This document shows, in pieces, positions 22,331-36,200 of a stretch of DNA of 64,000 nt. Origin of the DNA: Candidula unifasciata (Eukaryota; Mollusca; Gastropoda; Stylommatophora; Geomitridae); NCBI GenBank assembly GCA_905116865.2, contig CAJHNH020006656.1, forward strand, positions 72,501-136,500, read 5' to 3'. Made by a program: the position numbers and the translations under genes. The notes beneath the pieces were generated by a model that searched no databases, was not told the origin of the DNA, and was given only the letters and a program-made list of their open reading frames with translations. Within the stretch, counting starts at the first letter, position 1, and every line of letters starts with the position of its first letter.

Positions 22331-22514
22331 ACGGAGAAGATATTGTTTTTGTTTTTTTAATTAGGTCTTTTGTTGTGTTCGTTGCGTTTTCCAGTCACAG
22401 ACTGTGCTGTATTTAGTATTCCGTTGATAAAGACTTTGACTGAAACGTTAGGTTGTGTTTGTGTGCATTTTTTAGCATTCCTTCCGTTGAAGCTTTTTAG
22501 TCGCATTGTGTGTC

Positions 22515-22745
22515 AGCGTCTATGGCTTAGGCGTTGCGAATGGGCTTCATAATGCCATGGTTCCAGGTTCGATGCCAGCTGCGGACAATTTGTCTTGCCT
22601 TGGTTTCGACAGCGGTACCGAGAGCTGACCGTTTAGAAGCAATGGCAAACTACTGAACGTAAAATTTGCCTAGAAAACCCAAAACAGCCACACACAAAAT
22701 ATGCTGGGGTTTGTTCTGCAACGTCCTGTAATGGATACAAAACTT
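22515..22745 (+). repeat. SINE S2, best copy
   Basis: tRNA-like head GGCTTAGGCGTTGCGAATGG, B-box GGTTCGATGCC, body GGTTTCGACAGCGGTACCGA and GGCAAACTACTGA, and 3' CTGCAACGTCCTG, GGATACAAAACT. Other copies: 4430, 13565, 16530 (-), 37225 (-), 47765, 49060 (-) and 63640 (-). Confidence 0.8.
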
Positions 22746-22922
22746 GTTTGTGATATATTTATAATTTCTTGCAGTCGGCTCGACTGCAGACATCCTTATT
22801 TACGACATGGCTACAGAAATCTGGACTAGCTTGAGGCAAGTCCATTGTGTATTTAGTCTGTGTAAAAGTCACTCACTGATGAGTTTTCCTATAATGGTTA
22901 ATGCCCTCTATGAACATCTGCT

Positions 22923-23190
22923 GCTTACGTGATTGCCAGATATCCCCTCCACCTTCCTGGACATCAGCTGCGTGCGTGATTGCAAGATATCCCCTCCACC
23001 TTCCTGGATTTCAGCTGCGTGAGTGAGTGCCACTTATCTCCTTCACCTTCTTGGACATCACCAGCGTGCGTGATTGCCAGATATCCCCTCCACCTTTTTA
23101 GACATCAGCTGCGTGAGTGAGTGCCACTTATCCCCTCCACCTTCCTGGACATCAGCTGCGTGCCTGAGTGCCAGATATGGCCTCCATGAG
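22923..23190. repeat. 47-bp tandem repeat, about 5.5 copies
   Basis: Unit GCGTGCGTGATTGCCAGATA continuing through CCCCTCCACCTTCCTGGAC to ATCAGCT. Two alternating variants exist: GATTGCCAGATAT and GAGTGCCACTTAT. The array abuts the retroelement fragment to its right. Confidence 0.9.
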
Positions 23191-23239
23191 GCTACCTGAA
23201 AGCTGTGAGTGACACCATGAGATTACAAAATCTCTGACT

Positions 23240-24505
23240 ATATGACTTGAATGTTTAAGACGGTGCGACTCAAGAATCCTAGTGCTGATGGCAGGCCAAC
23301 AGGACAAGGACGGATACCCTGTTCGATCTACAAGGCAATTATAATCAGGACACCTGTAAAGGTTACCCAAAGAAAGTGTAACCTGCAGTCCAAAATGGGT
23401 GAGGACTGTTTCAGGGCATCTACTACACAACCTTCGGCGCTGAAAGATGGATTGTTTGGTTCCCAGAGAACAATAATAACCAAAGCCAAGAAAGGTCTCT
23501 CCGCAATACAATTTACGGTAGCTACAAACTTTGAGCAACGGTTACTTGTAACGTATCTTGCGTTAGTTCTCTCCACCATTGAATATGCCTTGGCCATCAT
23601 GATACTCAGCACCACACAGATGAACAGACTAGAAAAATATTGAAAGACTCAAACGAGGCAAATCCTGGATGGGTCGGGCTGAGGATGCCATCGAACATGT
23701 ATGCCGCCTTACTGACATTAAATTTGGAATTAAATGGATAATTATACCTCCCTCTCCAAACATTAATACTACAGTCCATATCACACTTGATGGAAGCTGT
23801 AGAGAGCAGATTCCTGGCATTGTTGACACTTTAGTCAGCACACTGATTGACGAAAATACCGATGAAGGTGATGCTATAGTTTATACCGATGGGTCAGTAA
23901 TTAGGGGCAAGCGAAGTGTAGGGGCATTCACAGTAAGCTCAAGGGGGAAAACCAACAAGGAGATGAATGACACTTTTGTAATTACAACTAATAGCCATAC
24001 AATGGAAACGTTGGCTGTAACAAGGCCATTAGCTTTGCTAGGTACTCAAAAGTTCACACACGTATGCATTCTTAATGATTCGATAAATATGTTTTTAAAA
24101 AATCCAAGTTGAATTTATCAGGCAAGAAGGGATTGCAACACTGAGCACTTCACGGATTTCTTCCCTAACCTTCATCTTTGTGCCAGGTTATGCGGGTGTT
24201 CAATGGAACGAGCGTGCAGGCTATCTTGCTGACACTTCGGTTGCTATGGCTGGCCACAGTACTGGACAGAAGTGATGTTTTTAATGCCATGTGCTGCACT
24301 TACCGTACCGAGCATCACGCCAAAGGACATGATTCCGTATCCCTGTCTTAACTGGTGGACATGGGGGTGCAGCCTGGAGCTGCAAGAAATGAACATTTCA
24401 CTAAGGGACAAGACGTTTCATTAACCAACACAGAACAGGCGTCATCAGTCGTTTTACACGTGTGGAGCTTTTGAGGAGGAGATCGGAGCAGCTATGTGAT
24501 AATAA
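23240..24505 (+). mobile_element. Jockey-like LINE ORF2 remnant: end of RT, RNase H, C-terminal tail
   Basis: After a RPTGQGRIPCSIYKAI segment, the first frame (to 23643) has KKGLSAIQFTVATNFEQRLL, typical of the RT thumb. The next frame (23669-24112) contains an RNase H core, DAIVYTDGSVIRGKRSVGAF, with the catalytic Asp (YTDGS) and later METLAVTRPLALL, which holds the second acidic residue. Further right, in shifted frames, come VPGYAGVQWNERAGYLA (the GH-GV-NE-AD block, with His replaced) and GVQPGAAR, ending near 24500. Several frameshifts show that it is inactive. Confidence 0.8.
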
Positions 24506-24950
24506 TCCTTTCTAACCACTAATCACTAATCAGAACAGTTACATTATTAACAATCGGCACATAATGCGTTCTTTAGGATCCAAAAAGATCACATTATTGA
24601 TTTGGTTCAAAAACTATATACATACATTTAGCATCATGTAGCAGGTCCTTTGCAAAACGTCGCTCTCATCATGGTCTGATTGAAAGGAAAAGAAAAAAAA
24701 ACTCAAATTCACGTCTGTAAATCTCGTTTTTAACTCAAGATATTATGTTCACCCTAGCTACAGTGATGCATGAGAATCACAGCCTTCGGCGATGTCTAAT
24801 GTGATTAGCTTTAATCTGAACACGGTATTTTAGGACCATTGTTGCTATAGCATGAATTTATTACACTTCTCAAACTCTCACTCACTTCACGCAATCCCAG
24901 TTGCTAATTTCTCGTATCATCTCCTATGGGTATGTTACTCTAATAATAAA
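24505..24950. other. Unassigned DNA
   Basis: Nothing recognised. Confidence 0.35.
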
Positions 24951-24954
24951 GCTA

Positions 24955-25195
24955 ACATAGTGTTGCTAATGTTGGTCACATTAAAAGACATAACAGTATT
25001 GTAAAGATCATCCTAGAGGGAAAGGTTCAAGGTAGGCGAGCAAGAGGCAGACAGCGTTACAAATTAGAGGATAACATCAACAGATGGACGAACAGCAGTA
25101 TCAGCGAGTATACATCAAGGGCAAGAGACAGGGCTTGTTGGAGATGCATTGCAGCCAACCTTTATTGAGGAGACGGCACCTGATTGATTGAGTGT
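24955..25195 (+). mobile_element. Non-LTR retrotransposon tail, GACGGCACC family
   Basis: Plus frame: NSIVKIILEGKVQGRRARG, RQRYKLEDNINRW, ARDRACWRCIAANL, then GGAGACGGCACCTGATTGAT with a TGAT-type end. This is the ORF2 C-terminus, whose last bases equal those of the antisense copy at 26615. Confidence 0.75.
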
Positions 25196-25299
25196 TGCTT
25201 TAAAGAAATAAGCTGGGATCGGAAAACTGATTAAAAGTGTCAGGTACAGGACTAGTTAACAAGCCACATGGCATAGTAGTGTCGGTCTGTTCTGCTTCT

Positions 25300-25505
25300 T
25301 CTTCTATCGTCTCATTGTTACCAGGTTGTTAAAAAAAAATCTCATATGCAGTCTGGTCCGGCTGCATTCTCACCAGATGGCCGAACCATTGCATTCTTTG
25401 TCAGTCAATATAATCCAGACATGATCTTATTCCAGCTTTCTCCCTGATGCTGGTATTCGCAACCCTCTCGTCTAGTGTGCCGGTCTGGTACTGGGTATAA
25501 GACGT
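25300..25505 (-). mobile_element. Non-LTR retrotransposon tail, antisense
   Basis: Minus strand reads RQRMQWFGHLVRMQPDQTAY, the W.GHLVRM motif of LINE ORF2 tails. Short, with stops. Confidence 0.55.
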
Positions 25506-25509
25506 ACCG

Positions 25510-26490
25510 AGACACCGGTCAGAGAAAACAAAAACCGAAGGCAGAATTGCCAGGATCTGGTTGCTATTAGTAAACAAAGGTTCTCTATAGTGGAGATTGT
25601 TACTTTTGTGTTTTTCATTACCGGTGCGAAAATTCTAAACACTAGGGCTAAACAAAAGAAGATTTGCTAACTAAAATAAAGGAAGTTGGCATTCATTCGG
25701 AATAACAGTCATTAGTCTAAATACTATAGTGCCCTCAACATACTGTGGACCACTTAAATTATACAAATAAGTTATTCGTCCCCATGGCGCTGGAATCTGA
25801 AGTCATGGCGGCCACACAAACGCATTTAAAAACAGTTTTTAAAGGGGTAGGAAATTATAGGGCAGAGAAAAAAGGGATGAAAAAGAACAAATAGTTTATG
25901 TTAGCTTTATAAAATCGATCACAATAAACTAACAAAGGACGTTGCGGCAATTAGCTATCATCAGCACACAAAGAACAACACCGTACAGTACACATACACA
26001 AATATGACGTGACTAGATAGTAGGACTCTTAATGTGTCTGTGTCCCTAAAAACAGTTGAAGATAATGATTTATTTCTATAATTATTTTACAAAGTACAAA
26101 TGTTAATTATTTATGTTGTCAGTATATTCTTTCAGTTGTGAAAATTGCAGATTATATTACATATTTTAAATTTACAATTTAACCACAAGTAATAAAATTA
26201 AATGTTCAGCAACTTTTGTTTTTATACATTTTTAATTTTTATTAGAAGACACACAACATTTGGGTCCTGTAGGCCTGACAAAAAAATCATCGTCCAGAAA
26301 TATCACTACTGCTGACAGTTTTAAGTGCAAGTATTTTTTCAGTATCATTAACTATATAATACACCACAAATTGACATATAATCACTTAAGGTCCAGCAAA
26401 ATGGGATCTGAAATGACGAAAATCTTACATAATCATAGGCCTAAATGTCTTTGCAGTTGGAGCAGTGAGCCTGTTAAAATGTTATGTCAT
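25510..26490. other. Spacer left of the WD40 gene
   Basis: AT-rich with no recognised element. If the WD40 gene has an untranslated first exon and promoter, this is one candidate location, but I see no promoter signature. Confidence 0.35.
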
Positions 26491-26491
26491 A

Positions 26492-26507
26492 TATATGTAT
26501 GTATATA

Positions 26508-26599
<92 letters not shown>

Positions 26600-26615
26600 T
26601 ATATATATATATATC
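26492..26615. repeat. (TA)n microsatellite
   Basis: About 50 TA units with a few TG/TC interruptions. It generates Tyr-Ile shadow frames on both strands. Confidence 0.95.
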
Positions 26616-26795
26616 AATCAGGTGCCGTCTCCACTGTCAAGGTTGGTTACAATGGATCTCTAACATGCTCTGTCTCTTGCCGTGGTTGTACACTCTCACA
26701 GCCTCTGCCTCATCTATCTCTTGATATTGTCCTCCCACTTGTATCGTTGCCCTCTTGCAACTTTTCCTTTCTGCATATCTTTAAAAGCAAAAAAC
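26605..26795 (-). mobile_element. Non-LTR retrotransposon tail, GACGGCACC family
   Basis: Begins with TCAATCAGGTGCCGTCTCCA, the antisense of the family 3' end, followed by antisense of the CAACCAACCTT and TGGGAGGACAATATC segments. The TA array directly adjoins the element's 3' end. Confidence 0.7.
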
Positions 26796-27066
26796 TAATT
26801 ATTATGAAAGTAAATTAACTGATGGCCACTTATATTTTTATATTTGTTTCATTAGTATATTGCAGACATTCCAATTTTAAGAAATGTAAGAGCTTTGATT
26901 TAGGAATTACAAGATTATTTTTATTGTAACAACTAACACAAGATGGAAATTCAGACCTCAGAGATTTATTTTTCAGAGTTAAAAAGGTAAAGATTTTGTA
27001 GCTGATAACTTGAATAATGTTGATATCACTGGACTGGGCAGTGAACGCATCCTGACAGAAATCAAA

Positions 27067-27220
27067 ATGTCCCCTGCAAAATCTAGAGATTCATTGTCAG
27101 AAACAGAATCCAATGATTTTTGTGAAGAAAATACATCCAGTCAATTTCAGTCCATTTCGTCAGGGATTGTATTAAAAGCCACTTATGAACATGAAAAAAA
27201 GAGCACAGAGATAATATGTG
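27067..27220 (+). CDS. WD40 gene exon 1 (provisional start)
   Basis: Ser/Glu-rich N-terminal segment (MSPAKSRDSLSETESNDF) without a blade. The frame is open back to 26983. AG dinucleotides at 26985 and 27000 could be acceptors for an upstream coding exon. Ends in phase 1 (TGT G) at donor GTTAGT. Confidence 0.6.
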
Positions 27221-30200
27221 GTTAGTATGGCTTTTGTTTTACTGTTGTAACAACATAATTTATGCAATTTTTATGCTTTTGTCTGTAACTGTGTTGTTAT
27301 TTCTCTGTAGTTGAGTTGTAAATTTATGGCGGGTAAATGTTGTTTTTAACGCATTGCTATCAAGAATACAACTAGAATGCCTAAATGTAACTGGAAAATA
27401 GAAAACAAATAGAGTTGTCAGTTCATGGCAGGTAAGTGTTATTTTTAACTCTTTAGTACCAATAATATAACTAAAATATCACTAGAATTCTTGTGCACTG
27501 AAACCCACAGGTAGATAGAAATAAAGGCAGACCAAAAAAAAAAAAAACATGGGCAATGGAGCTAGAAAATAAAGTTGAAAATATATGGAAGATATGGAGT
27601 GAGCTGTATGCAGTAGCAAAGGACAGGATTACCTGGCATTAGTTAATTGAGGACCTATGCTCCGTATGGGATAAAAGACAGAAAAATAAGTACCAAGCAA
27701 ATTACCTGTGTAACTGGATTTTATTCATGTGACATAATTGATAAAATAATTGTTTTTACACACTAGGTTAAATCAAGGCAACCTCAAGCACCCCTACACA
27801 TTTTCATACTAAAATATCCAGCGCGTTTGGTCCATTTGGATATAGAGCACCCATCATTTTATTGTTATGATTATTGCCTCAGAGTTTCAGCTAGACTGAA
27901 AGGAAAAGTAATGGTAGAACAGCAGGGTGCTTTCTGTCTTCTTCAACTTCATGCATGAAGATGGAGGTAGATGCAGTCACTGTAGCTCTGAAGAGGATAG
28001 CTGAAAAATAAATGTACTTGAGAAGTCATAGTCTTTGGCTCTCAGTCAGTTTTGTGGCATTGGTGGATACCTAGCATCAGCACAGCAACAATACAGACAC
28101 TCATGAGGATATACTGCTGAAGATGGGGAGGGAGTAGGTATGGGGTGATGCAGGATGGTGAGGTGATGAAAAATAGACTTTGTAGCTGAAAAGTAACAGC
28201 AATAATACTGCACTAATACTGCATAAGGCAGACATTTTGAAAACCATTAAGGAGCAAATTCTGCTAAAAGATACAATATAAGGTGAAACAACATGAAGAA
28301 AAGTTGCATGATTTTGGAGTTAAGTGTGGATCCAATCAGACAAGATGCATGAAAGGAAGGATGTGATGCATGTACAACCAGTGTGCTGCAGGATCAATCA
28401 GCATCTACACCTGACCCTTTCAGTACCATTTGGAGACAAGCTGTGTCTCTGTGAGTCAAGTTTTTTGGTCTTTTAAATTTCCATTTTGAAACAGCAAAGA
28501 AATTGAAACAAGTTGAAACAATAACATTAGGGGATAGAAGACACTAAACTAACAAACAAGACAGCACAGATTAATGTAATGACATTCTAGAATAGGAAGG
28601 GAAAAAGATCATGCTATCCTCAGACTAACCATTCAAAGTGGGTGCCTTACATTTATAGAAAGAGTTAAGACATGCTGTCAGAGATAAAGTACGGGTATTC
28701 CTGGTATGCTAAGATATTGATTTTAAAATCAGTAATTAGTAATCAGTGCCTTACTCAGGCATCAATTATGACATCATGACACTCAGAGGGTTAATCAAGC
28801 TACTAAATTGTTGGATCTGATTCAAAGAGCCACAGCTGAATTGCATTTTTCAGATAAAACTAATGCAGAAAATCATAGGGAGTTTTGAGTAAGTTGACTG
28901 AGTCTAGCTGGGGCTTAGAATGATTTCCTTACACATCAAAGTGTGTGTATTTTGTTCCTCTGTGAAGCAATGGGTTTTAGTCTAATGATAGACAGCATTA
29001 ATGAAATGAATGCTGTGATAGTTATTTTGTCTGTGTTTTGTTTCTTTTAACCATAGTGGTGAAAGTATTTCCCAGCCTGCAATGGGTATTAGAGTTAAAA
29101 AAGATTAAAGCACTTTTTTGATGTGATGTTTCAGGCATATGATGCTAGATTCATATTTTTTTGTAGCTAAATTGGCACTTGCTGGGTCTTATGGTCAACA
29201 TCATACCAGCCGCCTTTACTTCCTAGGGCATAAACTTGTAACAGTTTTAGGCTGGGTCGAGCTGGGTGATAAGGTCAATTTTGACCAAACACACACAAAA
29301 CTCCTTAATGCAGAATAGAACACAAGACCTTCAGGCCAGGAGAGGAGCATCTAGCCACTGCACTACCACAGTTACCCTAAAATTAGAATTAGAAAACATA
29401 ATTGAAGCAGAAGCTGCCATCTTTTACTATTTATTTGTAGACTAGACTGATTTATATTCTGTGCAGGCACCTATTATTAAATGCTTGTATTTGATAAGTT
29501 TAGTTGAGTTGAGTTGAGTCAAGAATTGACATCACAGCACTTGGGGCATTCCCATATGCCCACCGTCCTCATCTTCAGCAGCCAGCACAGAATTCCAATA
29601 CTGATGCTTGTATTTGTTAGTAATTGTTTTAGTCACTCACCATGTTTATGATTCATACACCAGTAGGAGGTTATTACACTATTTGATGAAAATACACCAT
29701 ATCATGATTCTTGGATAATTTGTGACCTACTAATAATTTTCTAATAACAGTAACATACAACGAAAGAATGAGGCTGTTTGCAATTGTAGACTCAAGTGGC
29801 ATCACTACATGGAAACGAGATGCTGTGGAACCGAGAGGTATGAACTGTTTGTGTCTCAGGAAGTACTTTCTGTATCAGAGGTTGAAATAACTATGTGAGA
29901 AGGAGTGATTATGACAACTTGGATTAATGTAACAGCTAAATGGTAAAGAAGAAGTTAAAGTAGTAAGTAGCACAGGAATTCCAAGTACTAAGTAGGACAT
30001 GATAAATTTAGTATAGAAGGAGTTTAAATTAGGGCAGAATGTGTTAAGCTTGGTAGAAAAGAAAATAGGACAGAAGTTTGTTTTGGTTTAAGAGTTCAAA
30101 CTAGGACAGACAAATTCAGTTTTTTGCAGGAGTTCATCCACACCAGGACAGCACTAGTTACAAATTCTGTTTATGTAGTTTTTCTTCTTCTTCTTTCGTT

Positions 30201-33200
30201 CGCTTGAAAGTAGATCATCTACAAGTTTGCAATGTTGTCTCTAGTATGAACTTCAGTGTCTTTTGTAATTCACTCAGCGACCCATAAAGTTTGGCTAGCA
30301 CAGATGTTTCTCTTGGCCAGAAGTTTTGCTTTGATATTTTGCTTTCTTCAGCAGATGAAAATACAAAGTGGTCAGCCCCCTGTTTCCTTGTAAGAATGGC
30401 TCCTTCTGTATTTATTGTAATATTTGCCTTTCTCCCTGTACCTTTTCACTGTTTATTTAATAACTGATATATGGAGAAAGATTTAACTTGTGTCATGCAT
30501 TACTTCAACTCATTGCATTCTAAACAGTTGGTACTTGCTGTAGGACATGTATGGATCTAAATAGATTAAATAGAGTAGTGTTGGACAGACTGGGTTATTG
30601 AAAGCATTGAAATGAAATGGATTAATGCATAGACTAGATGATGAATATAGTGAACAGATTGTGTAAAGTAAAGAGAAAAAGAAAAAAAATGTAAAGTGCC
30701 CTTTTCCACGCCTTTAGGTGTATAGAGCATATAGGGCTAGACCTATATTTGTATAGACCAATCGGCACAAGATGGGTGATGTCGTCAGCATCACGCCGGC
30801 CACCTTTACTTCCCAGGACTGCACCGGGTACCCACTCAAGGCTGGGTCGACCTGGGAGCCAAGGTCATTTTTGAAAAAAGTCGGGCTTTGCCAGGGAGCG
30901 AACCCACGACCTTCCGATCCGCGGCGATACCTGTAAATGCACAGTGAGTTGCTCAGTGCTGAAAAAGTTAAAACTATAACTATGACAGAGAGAGCTAAAG
31001 TAGTGTCTGTAAGGAGTTTTCTTTTATTTGTTTAATTTGTTTGTTTTCCTCCTTTTTTTTAAAAAAAACCTTCTTATTATTTTGTTTCAAAATATACTTC
31101 TTCTTGTCCATATTTTTTCTTATTATATATTTCTTGGTTTTATGTTGACCTTGATTATTTGTCTTGTCCAGTAATTAGTATTCCATTTCAGCAGTGGCTG
31201 GCAGTTACTGTTAAAAGGAATTATTTATTTTTCCAGTGTGTGTCTTATCAAGTACTAGCATCTTTTTATGATATCTTGGTTCAGTCAAAATTGGGCAATT
31301 ACATGAGCTCCACATTGATAATTAATTCATAAAATTTTAGTCCTATTCTGTGCAGTCACAAAGCAATAAATGTTAGTAGTCAGTCATCGATAGCTGAAGT
31401 TTCAGCTTTGCAGCAAACAAGTCATCACTTAATTACTCCTTTCCTGTGACTATGAAAATTACATGAAAGCCCCTTACTGTCATTTAAAAACTAGTAAAAC
31501 AAACAGTTAGTCCTGGCTAACTCCAGAAACAGGCACATGCATGCTGCTTAAATGTTTGTAGTTTATTAGTCATCATTATATTTAATCTCTGTTTCTGAGC
31601 TATACAGCTGTACAGTAAAGTTAAATTGTTCATATTTGTACTAAATTAAATTGTTCTTAGCTTTTATAAATACCCTGATTATCTTTATCTGTTTGTATTC
31701 TTATTTTAATAATTTTTGTCAGGTGATATTTGTTAATATTACAATATTAGTTCACAGGGCCTTGGTCTACCCAAACTACGAGTACCGTCTAATTGCAAAC
31801 ATGGTGTATGCTAAAAAGTACAACTGCTACTTTGTTCTTGCTAAAGATTTCTCCCTGAAGGTTTGTATAATTTAGTGTATGCCAGGAAGTACTTCTCTGT
31901 GTGTGTGTGTGTGTTTTTTTTTTCAGACAACATGTCAGATATATTAGTCAAATACAGAGGTTGTGAAGAGACTGGGAAGGAAATGAGAGTTGTTGAAAGA
32001 AATGAAATAGAGACAAGTGAAGTACAACCACTGCCACCCTCGACTCAGATATAGCTTGCCAACAATCAGAACCACTTTTGCAGGGATCTCCTCCAAATCA
32101 CCATGAGCAGCACTGATAGGAAGTGTATTACAGAAGTAGAAATTAACAGACTTTATTCACACCAGAGTTGGATTTTAGGGTTTATGCAGATGGTTCGGCC
32201 AAAAAAGCAAAAAAAGGGGTGAAGGAGGAGGAATATACATGGAATTCCCAAAGTGTTTACAAACTGAACAGACTATATCAACAGGTTCATATTCATCTAA
32301 TTACAGAGCACAGTTAGATGCACATCTAGTGGCATCATCTTTCCTGAGTTGACAACTGCACAGCAAATATAGCAGAGTGGTCTTTCTGACTGTTGCCATG
32401 TCAGCTCTACAAGCAGTTATTAACCCAAAAGACAGTTTCGTAGACTTTATGCAACAGCTGATTCACTTAATATCTTCAGTAGAACAATCAGCACTGCAGG
32501 GGATTTAAGGTTGCAGGGGCTTGGAAGTAGCAGAGAGAATAATGACAGTGACATGGTGCAATCAAATAGTGACTAAATCCATGAAGAGGCTAAGACATAC
32601 AATCCAGTATCGAAGAAAGGTGGCTAGATATACACCAAATGTTCTCTTCAAGACTCGCTTTATCATCTTTGTAAAGAAGGACAATGAGTTATAATAACTA
32701 TGTTCAGACTAAGGACAGGGCACAACAGACTTGATCAACATACGTTCAAGTTTTTCGGTGTAGGAAACACGAAGACGTGTGAGGGTGAACTCAGTCAGAC
32801 AGTGTAAAATGCCAGCAGAGACACAATCAGGCTTGTTACAACAACAGTTAAAACAAAGCTGTATGGTACATGAGGAGATACAGGCTGCACAATAGCTTTC
32901 ATAGAGGCTACCGGCCTCCTGATATAGGTTTTCTGACACAAATTTTGAAGAGAAAGAAGAAATACTTTTACCATAATAAAAGAAATAACAAATTCTTGAA
33001 AACCATCTTAGAGGGGAAAGTTAAAGGCAAGTGAGCAAGGAGTAGAAATCAATAAAAGATATTTACAAACTAGAGCTGTCTAAAAACAGCCCAATGGGGC
33101 GGTGTGCAAAACATCATGCAAGGGCTTCTATGACAGCCAGTCACAGAAGGAATGACATTTTTATTTATGGCAAGTCACTAAACATTGACAGATTAGCATG

Positions 33201-36200
33201 GAGCCCCTGGGCAAGTGCACAGTCGGCTTATGCATTAGAACCACACTTGGATAAAACAACATTCGTATTAAATGAACCACTAAATCCAAAATCCGTTTGG
33301 AAGACAGACCTTAAAAAAAAAAATAAAGTCCAGCAACTTTAATCTACAGAAAAGGAAAGAACCTCATCAAACAGTCAATGGTAATTCAGCGATTAAATGG
33401 CAAAGATTGTTATAGGAGATAGATAGATTTCGTTTTTGAATTGGAAAATGTAACTCCAAAATGAAGGCCAGCTACAGTGCACACATTGTTGTCATTGGGA
33501 ATATTAGATAACAAAGCCCTACTCTTCCACAGTGCATAAACTCTTCCACAGTGAATAAACTCTTCCACTGAACTCTAAACTCTTCCACAGTGAACTCTAA
33601 ACTCTTCCACAGTGAAGCCCTAAACTTTTCCACAGTGAAGCCCTCAACTCTTCCACAGAGAAGCCCTTAACTCTTCCACAATGAAGCTCTAAACTCTTCT
33701 ACAGTGAAGCCCCAAACTCTTCCACGGTGAAACCTTTAACTGTTCCACAGTAAAGCCCTTATTCTTTCACAGTTAGGACCTAAACCCTTTTACAGTGAAG
33801 CCTTAAACTCTTCCACACTAAAGCCCTAAACTCTTCCACAGTGAAGCCCTTAACTCTTTTACAGTGAAGCCCTGAACTCTTCTGCAGTGATGGCCTAAAC
33901 TCTTCCGCAGTGATGGCCTAAACTCTTCCACAGTGATGGCCTAAACTCTTCCACAGTGATGGCCTAAACTCTTCCACAGTGATGGCCTAAACTCTTCCAC
34001 AGTGATGGCCTAAACTCTTCCACAGTGATGGCCTAAACTCTTCCACAGTGATGGCCTAGACTCTTTCACAGTGATGGCCTAGACTCTTTCACAGTGATGG
34101 CCTAAACTCTTCCACAGTGATGGCCTCAACTCTTCCTCAGTAAAGCTCTAAACTCTTCCACAGTGAAGCCCTAAACTTTTCCACAGTGATGGCCTCAACT
34201 CTTCCACAGTGAAGCCCTAAACTTTTCCACAGTGATGGCCTAAACTCGTCCACAGTGATGGCCTAAACTCTTCCATAGTGATGGCCTAAACTCTTATCTT
34301 CTACAGTACAACTCTTAGACAGCTGTCTGAAACCATCAGAACTTTTTTTAAAAATAACCTGTCCACTAAGAAATTGAACCTCAGTACTGGGGGAATCATA
34401 AATTGTTAAACACATTCACTGTCCTCTGAGCCACTGTACATGATGAGATAAAGAAAGTGTGACAATAAGTAAAATGTTAACCATATTGCTTGTTAAAAAA
34501 AAAAAAAACATTTAAATTGGAGAATGGCAAACGAAAAGCAGCAAGAAATTTCACAACCTTTAAACAGTACACTGTGATGGCTAATATACTGCACTGTTTA
34601 GGGTATTCAGAGAGAATTGCAGATAACAGTGAGACAACAGAGCTTACTAGGAGTAGACCATGAGGAGGACCACTACGACAGTTGAGAGGTAATATAGAGG
34701 CAGGCCTACAAACACTTGAAGTCACTACTTGGAATAAGAAAGCCGTCACAAAGATGAATAGAAGTAGATTATTTCTAGCCTATGAGCTTCAAAGGCTCGG
34801 AATCTGGAAGACGATATTGGTTGTGTCTTCAATAATTAAATTCAGCCTTTTTTTTAGAGAGCCTCAAAAGCTCAAGTTAAAACATCCATAAATTATTGTT
34901 TTCAGGTTTACAATAAAGATTTTGTTGAGATGTGTTCTGTATGTGCTGAAATGAGATCTGTGATGTTTATGCTGTTTAACCCCATCAGAGATGAGCTTGT
35001 AACTGGAGGTGTAGCCGGAACACAAGTAAGTGATCATCCTATATGTGGAATACTTCATTTGCTAACAAGAAAATAAATTTATTAAGCGTGACTATCACTC
35101 ACACGAGATAAGATAGAAGCACTAGATTAGTTAGTTAGTTGGCAATTCTCCTTAAAAATCTATAATTAAAAAAAAAATATTTTTAAAAAACTGACCTTGG
35201 CCACCAGGGTGCATGAAAATGTCTTGGGATGTAAAGGTGGATTGCATGATTTAGGTCACATCACCTGTCAGTCTTTGACAGGTCAATAATATGAGTCTAT
35301 TACTATATGCGTGATCACCATTGACATGAAAAGAGTCATTGTCTCACTTATGTAGGTGATGTCTTGTTAATCTCTTCCTGATTTATAATTGGGTGCGTAG
35401 TGTTTCTCATTAATTAAGATATTAGATTAATATTTCTTATCAGACATTTATCATGTTTATATAAATATTGTTCCTTACATTCCACATGCAGTAGTTGTAT
35501 ACTTTTGCCATTTCATAATGTTCAGTTTAAGTATTTTGTTTTTGTCTTCTTCCTGTTCACCACTGTAAACTCTGATGGAAATTTCTGGTTGCTCATCCAA
35601 CTCTGTCTTGTTTCAGAACTTGAAATGTGTAAGTGAAACGTGGACAATTGGTAAATTAGTGAAAACTTATTTGGAAGCTGTGGAGATGTGGTTTTATAGA
35701 CGATTGATGAGAATACCCTAGACAGATAACAAGTGTAGTGAAGATATCTTGAAAGAAACTGACTCACGAAGAGAACTGACTGCCCATATCAGAAAGAGAC
35801 AATCTGCACCCTTTGGTCATATGATGAGAATAAGAAAACTGGAGTACATTGTAACAGTAGGAAAGTTGAAGGGGAGGAGAGAGGCAGAGGGAGACAGAGA
35901 GGAAAGATGCTGACAGCTTGACATCATGGCATGGAAGATCATCTGTGTCAGAGTTGATTGAAAGTACATGAGACAGAAGGTTGTAGATAGACATGACTAC
36001 CAACGCCACATGGCAGGGACTTTAAGAAAAAGAAGAATACATGGGAGTGTCTTATTTTTGGAAAATGCAGTACTTTTATGAAAAATACAATATTTTCTGT
36101 CAGACTGGGTCGATCCCAGAGCTGTAGTGTTTGGAATATTTAATCTTGGTCCTGAGTATTGAACCCTGACCATTGTATTGGCAGGCAGGCACACCTAGCC

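Noticed and set aside
26260..26818. 154- and 117-codon frames with Tyr-Ile runs
   Set aside because: They read through the (TA)n microsatellite and then an antisense LINE tail.
31758..31860. Exon 3 beginning after the CACAG acceptor
   Set aside because: It would need phase 2 from exon 2, which ends in phase 1; the AG seven bases upstream fits and supplies VHRALVYP.
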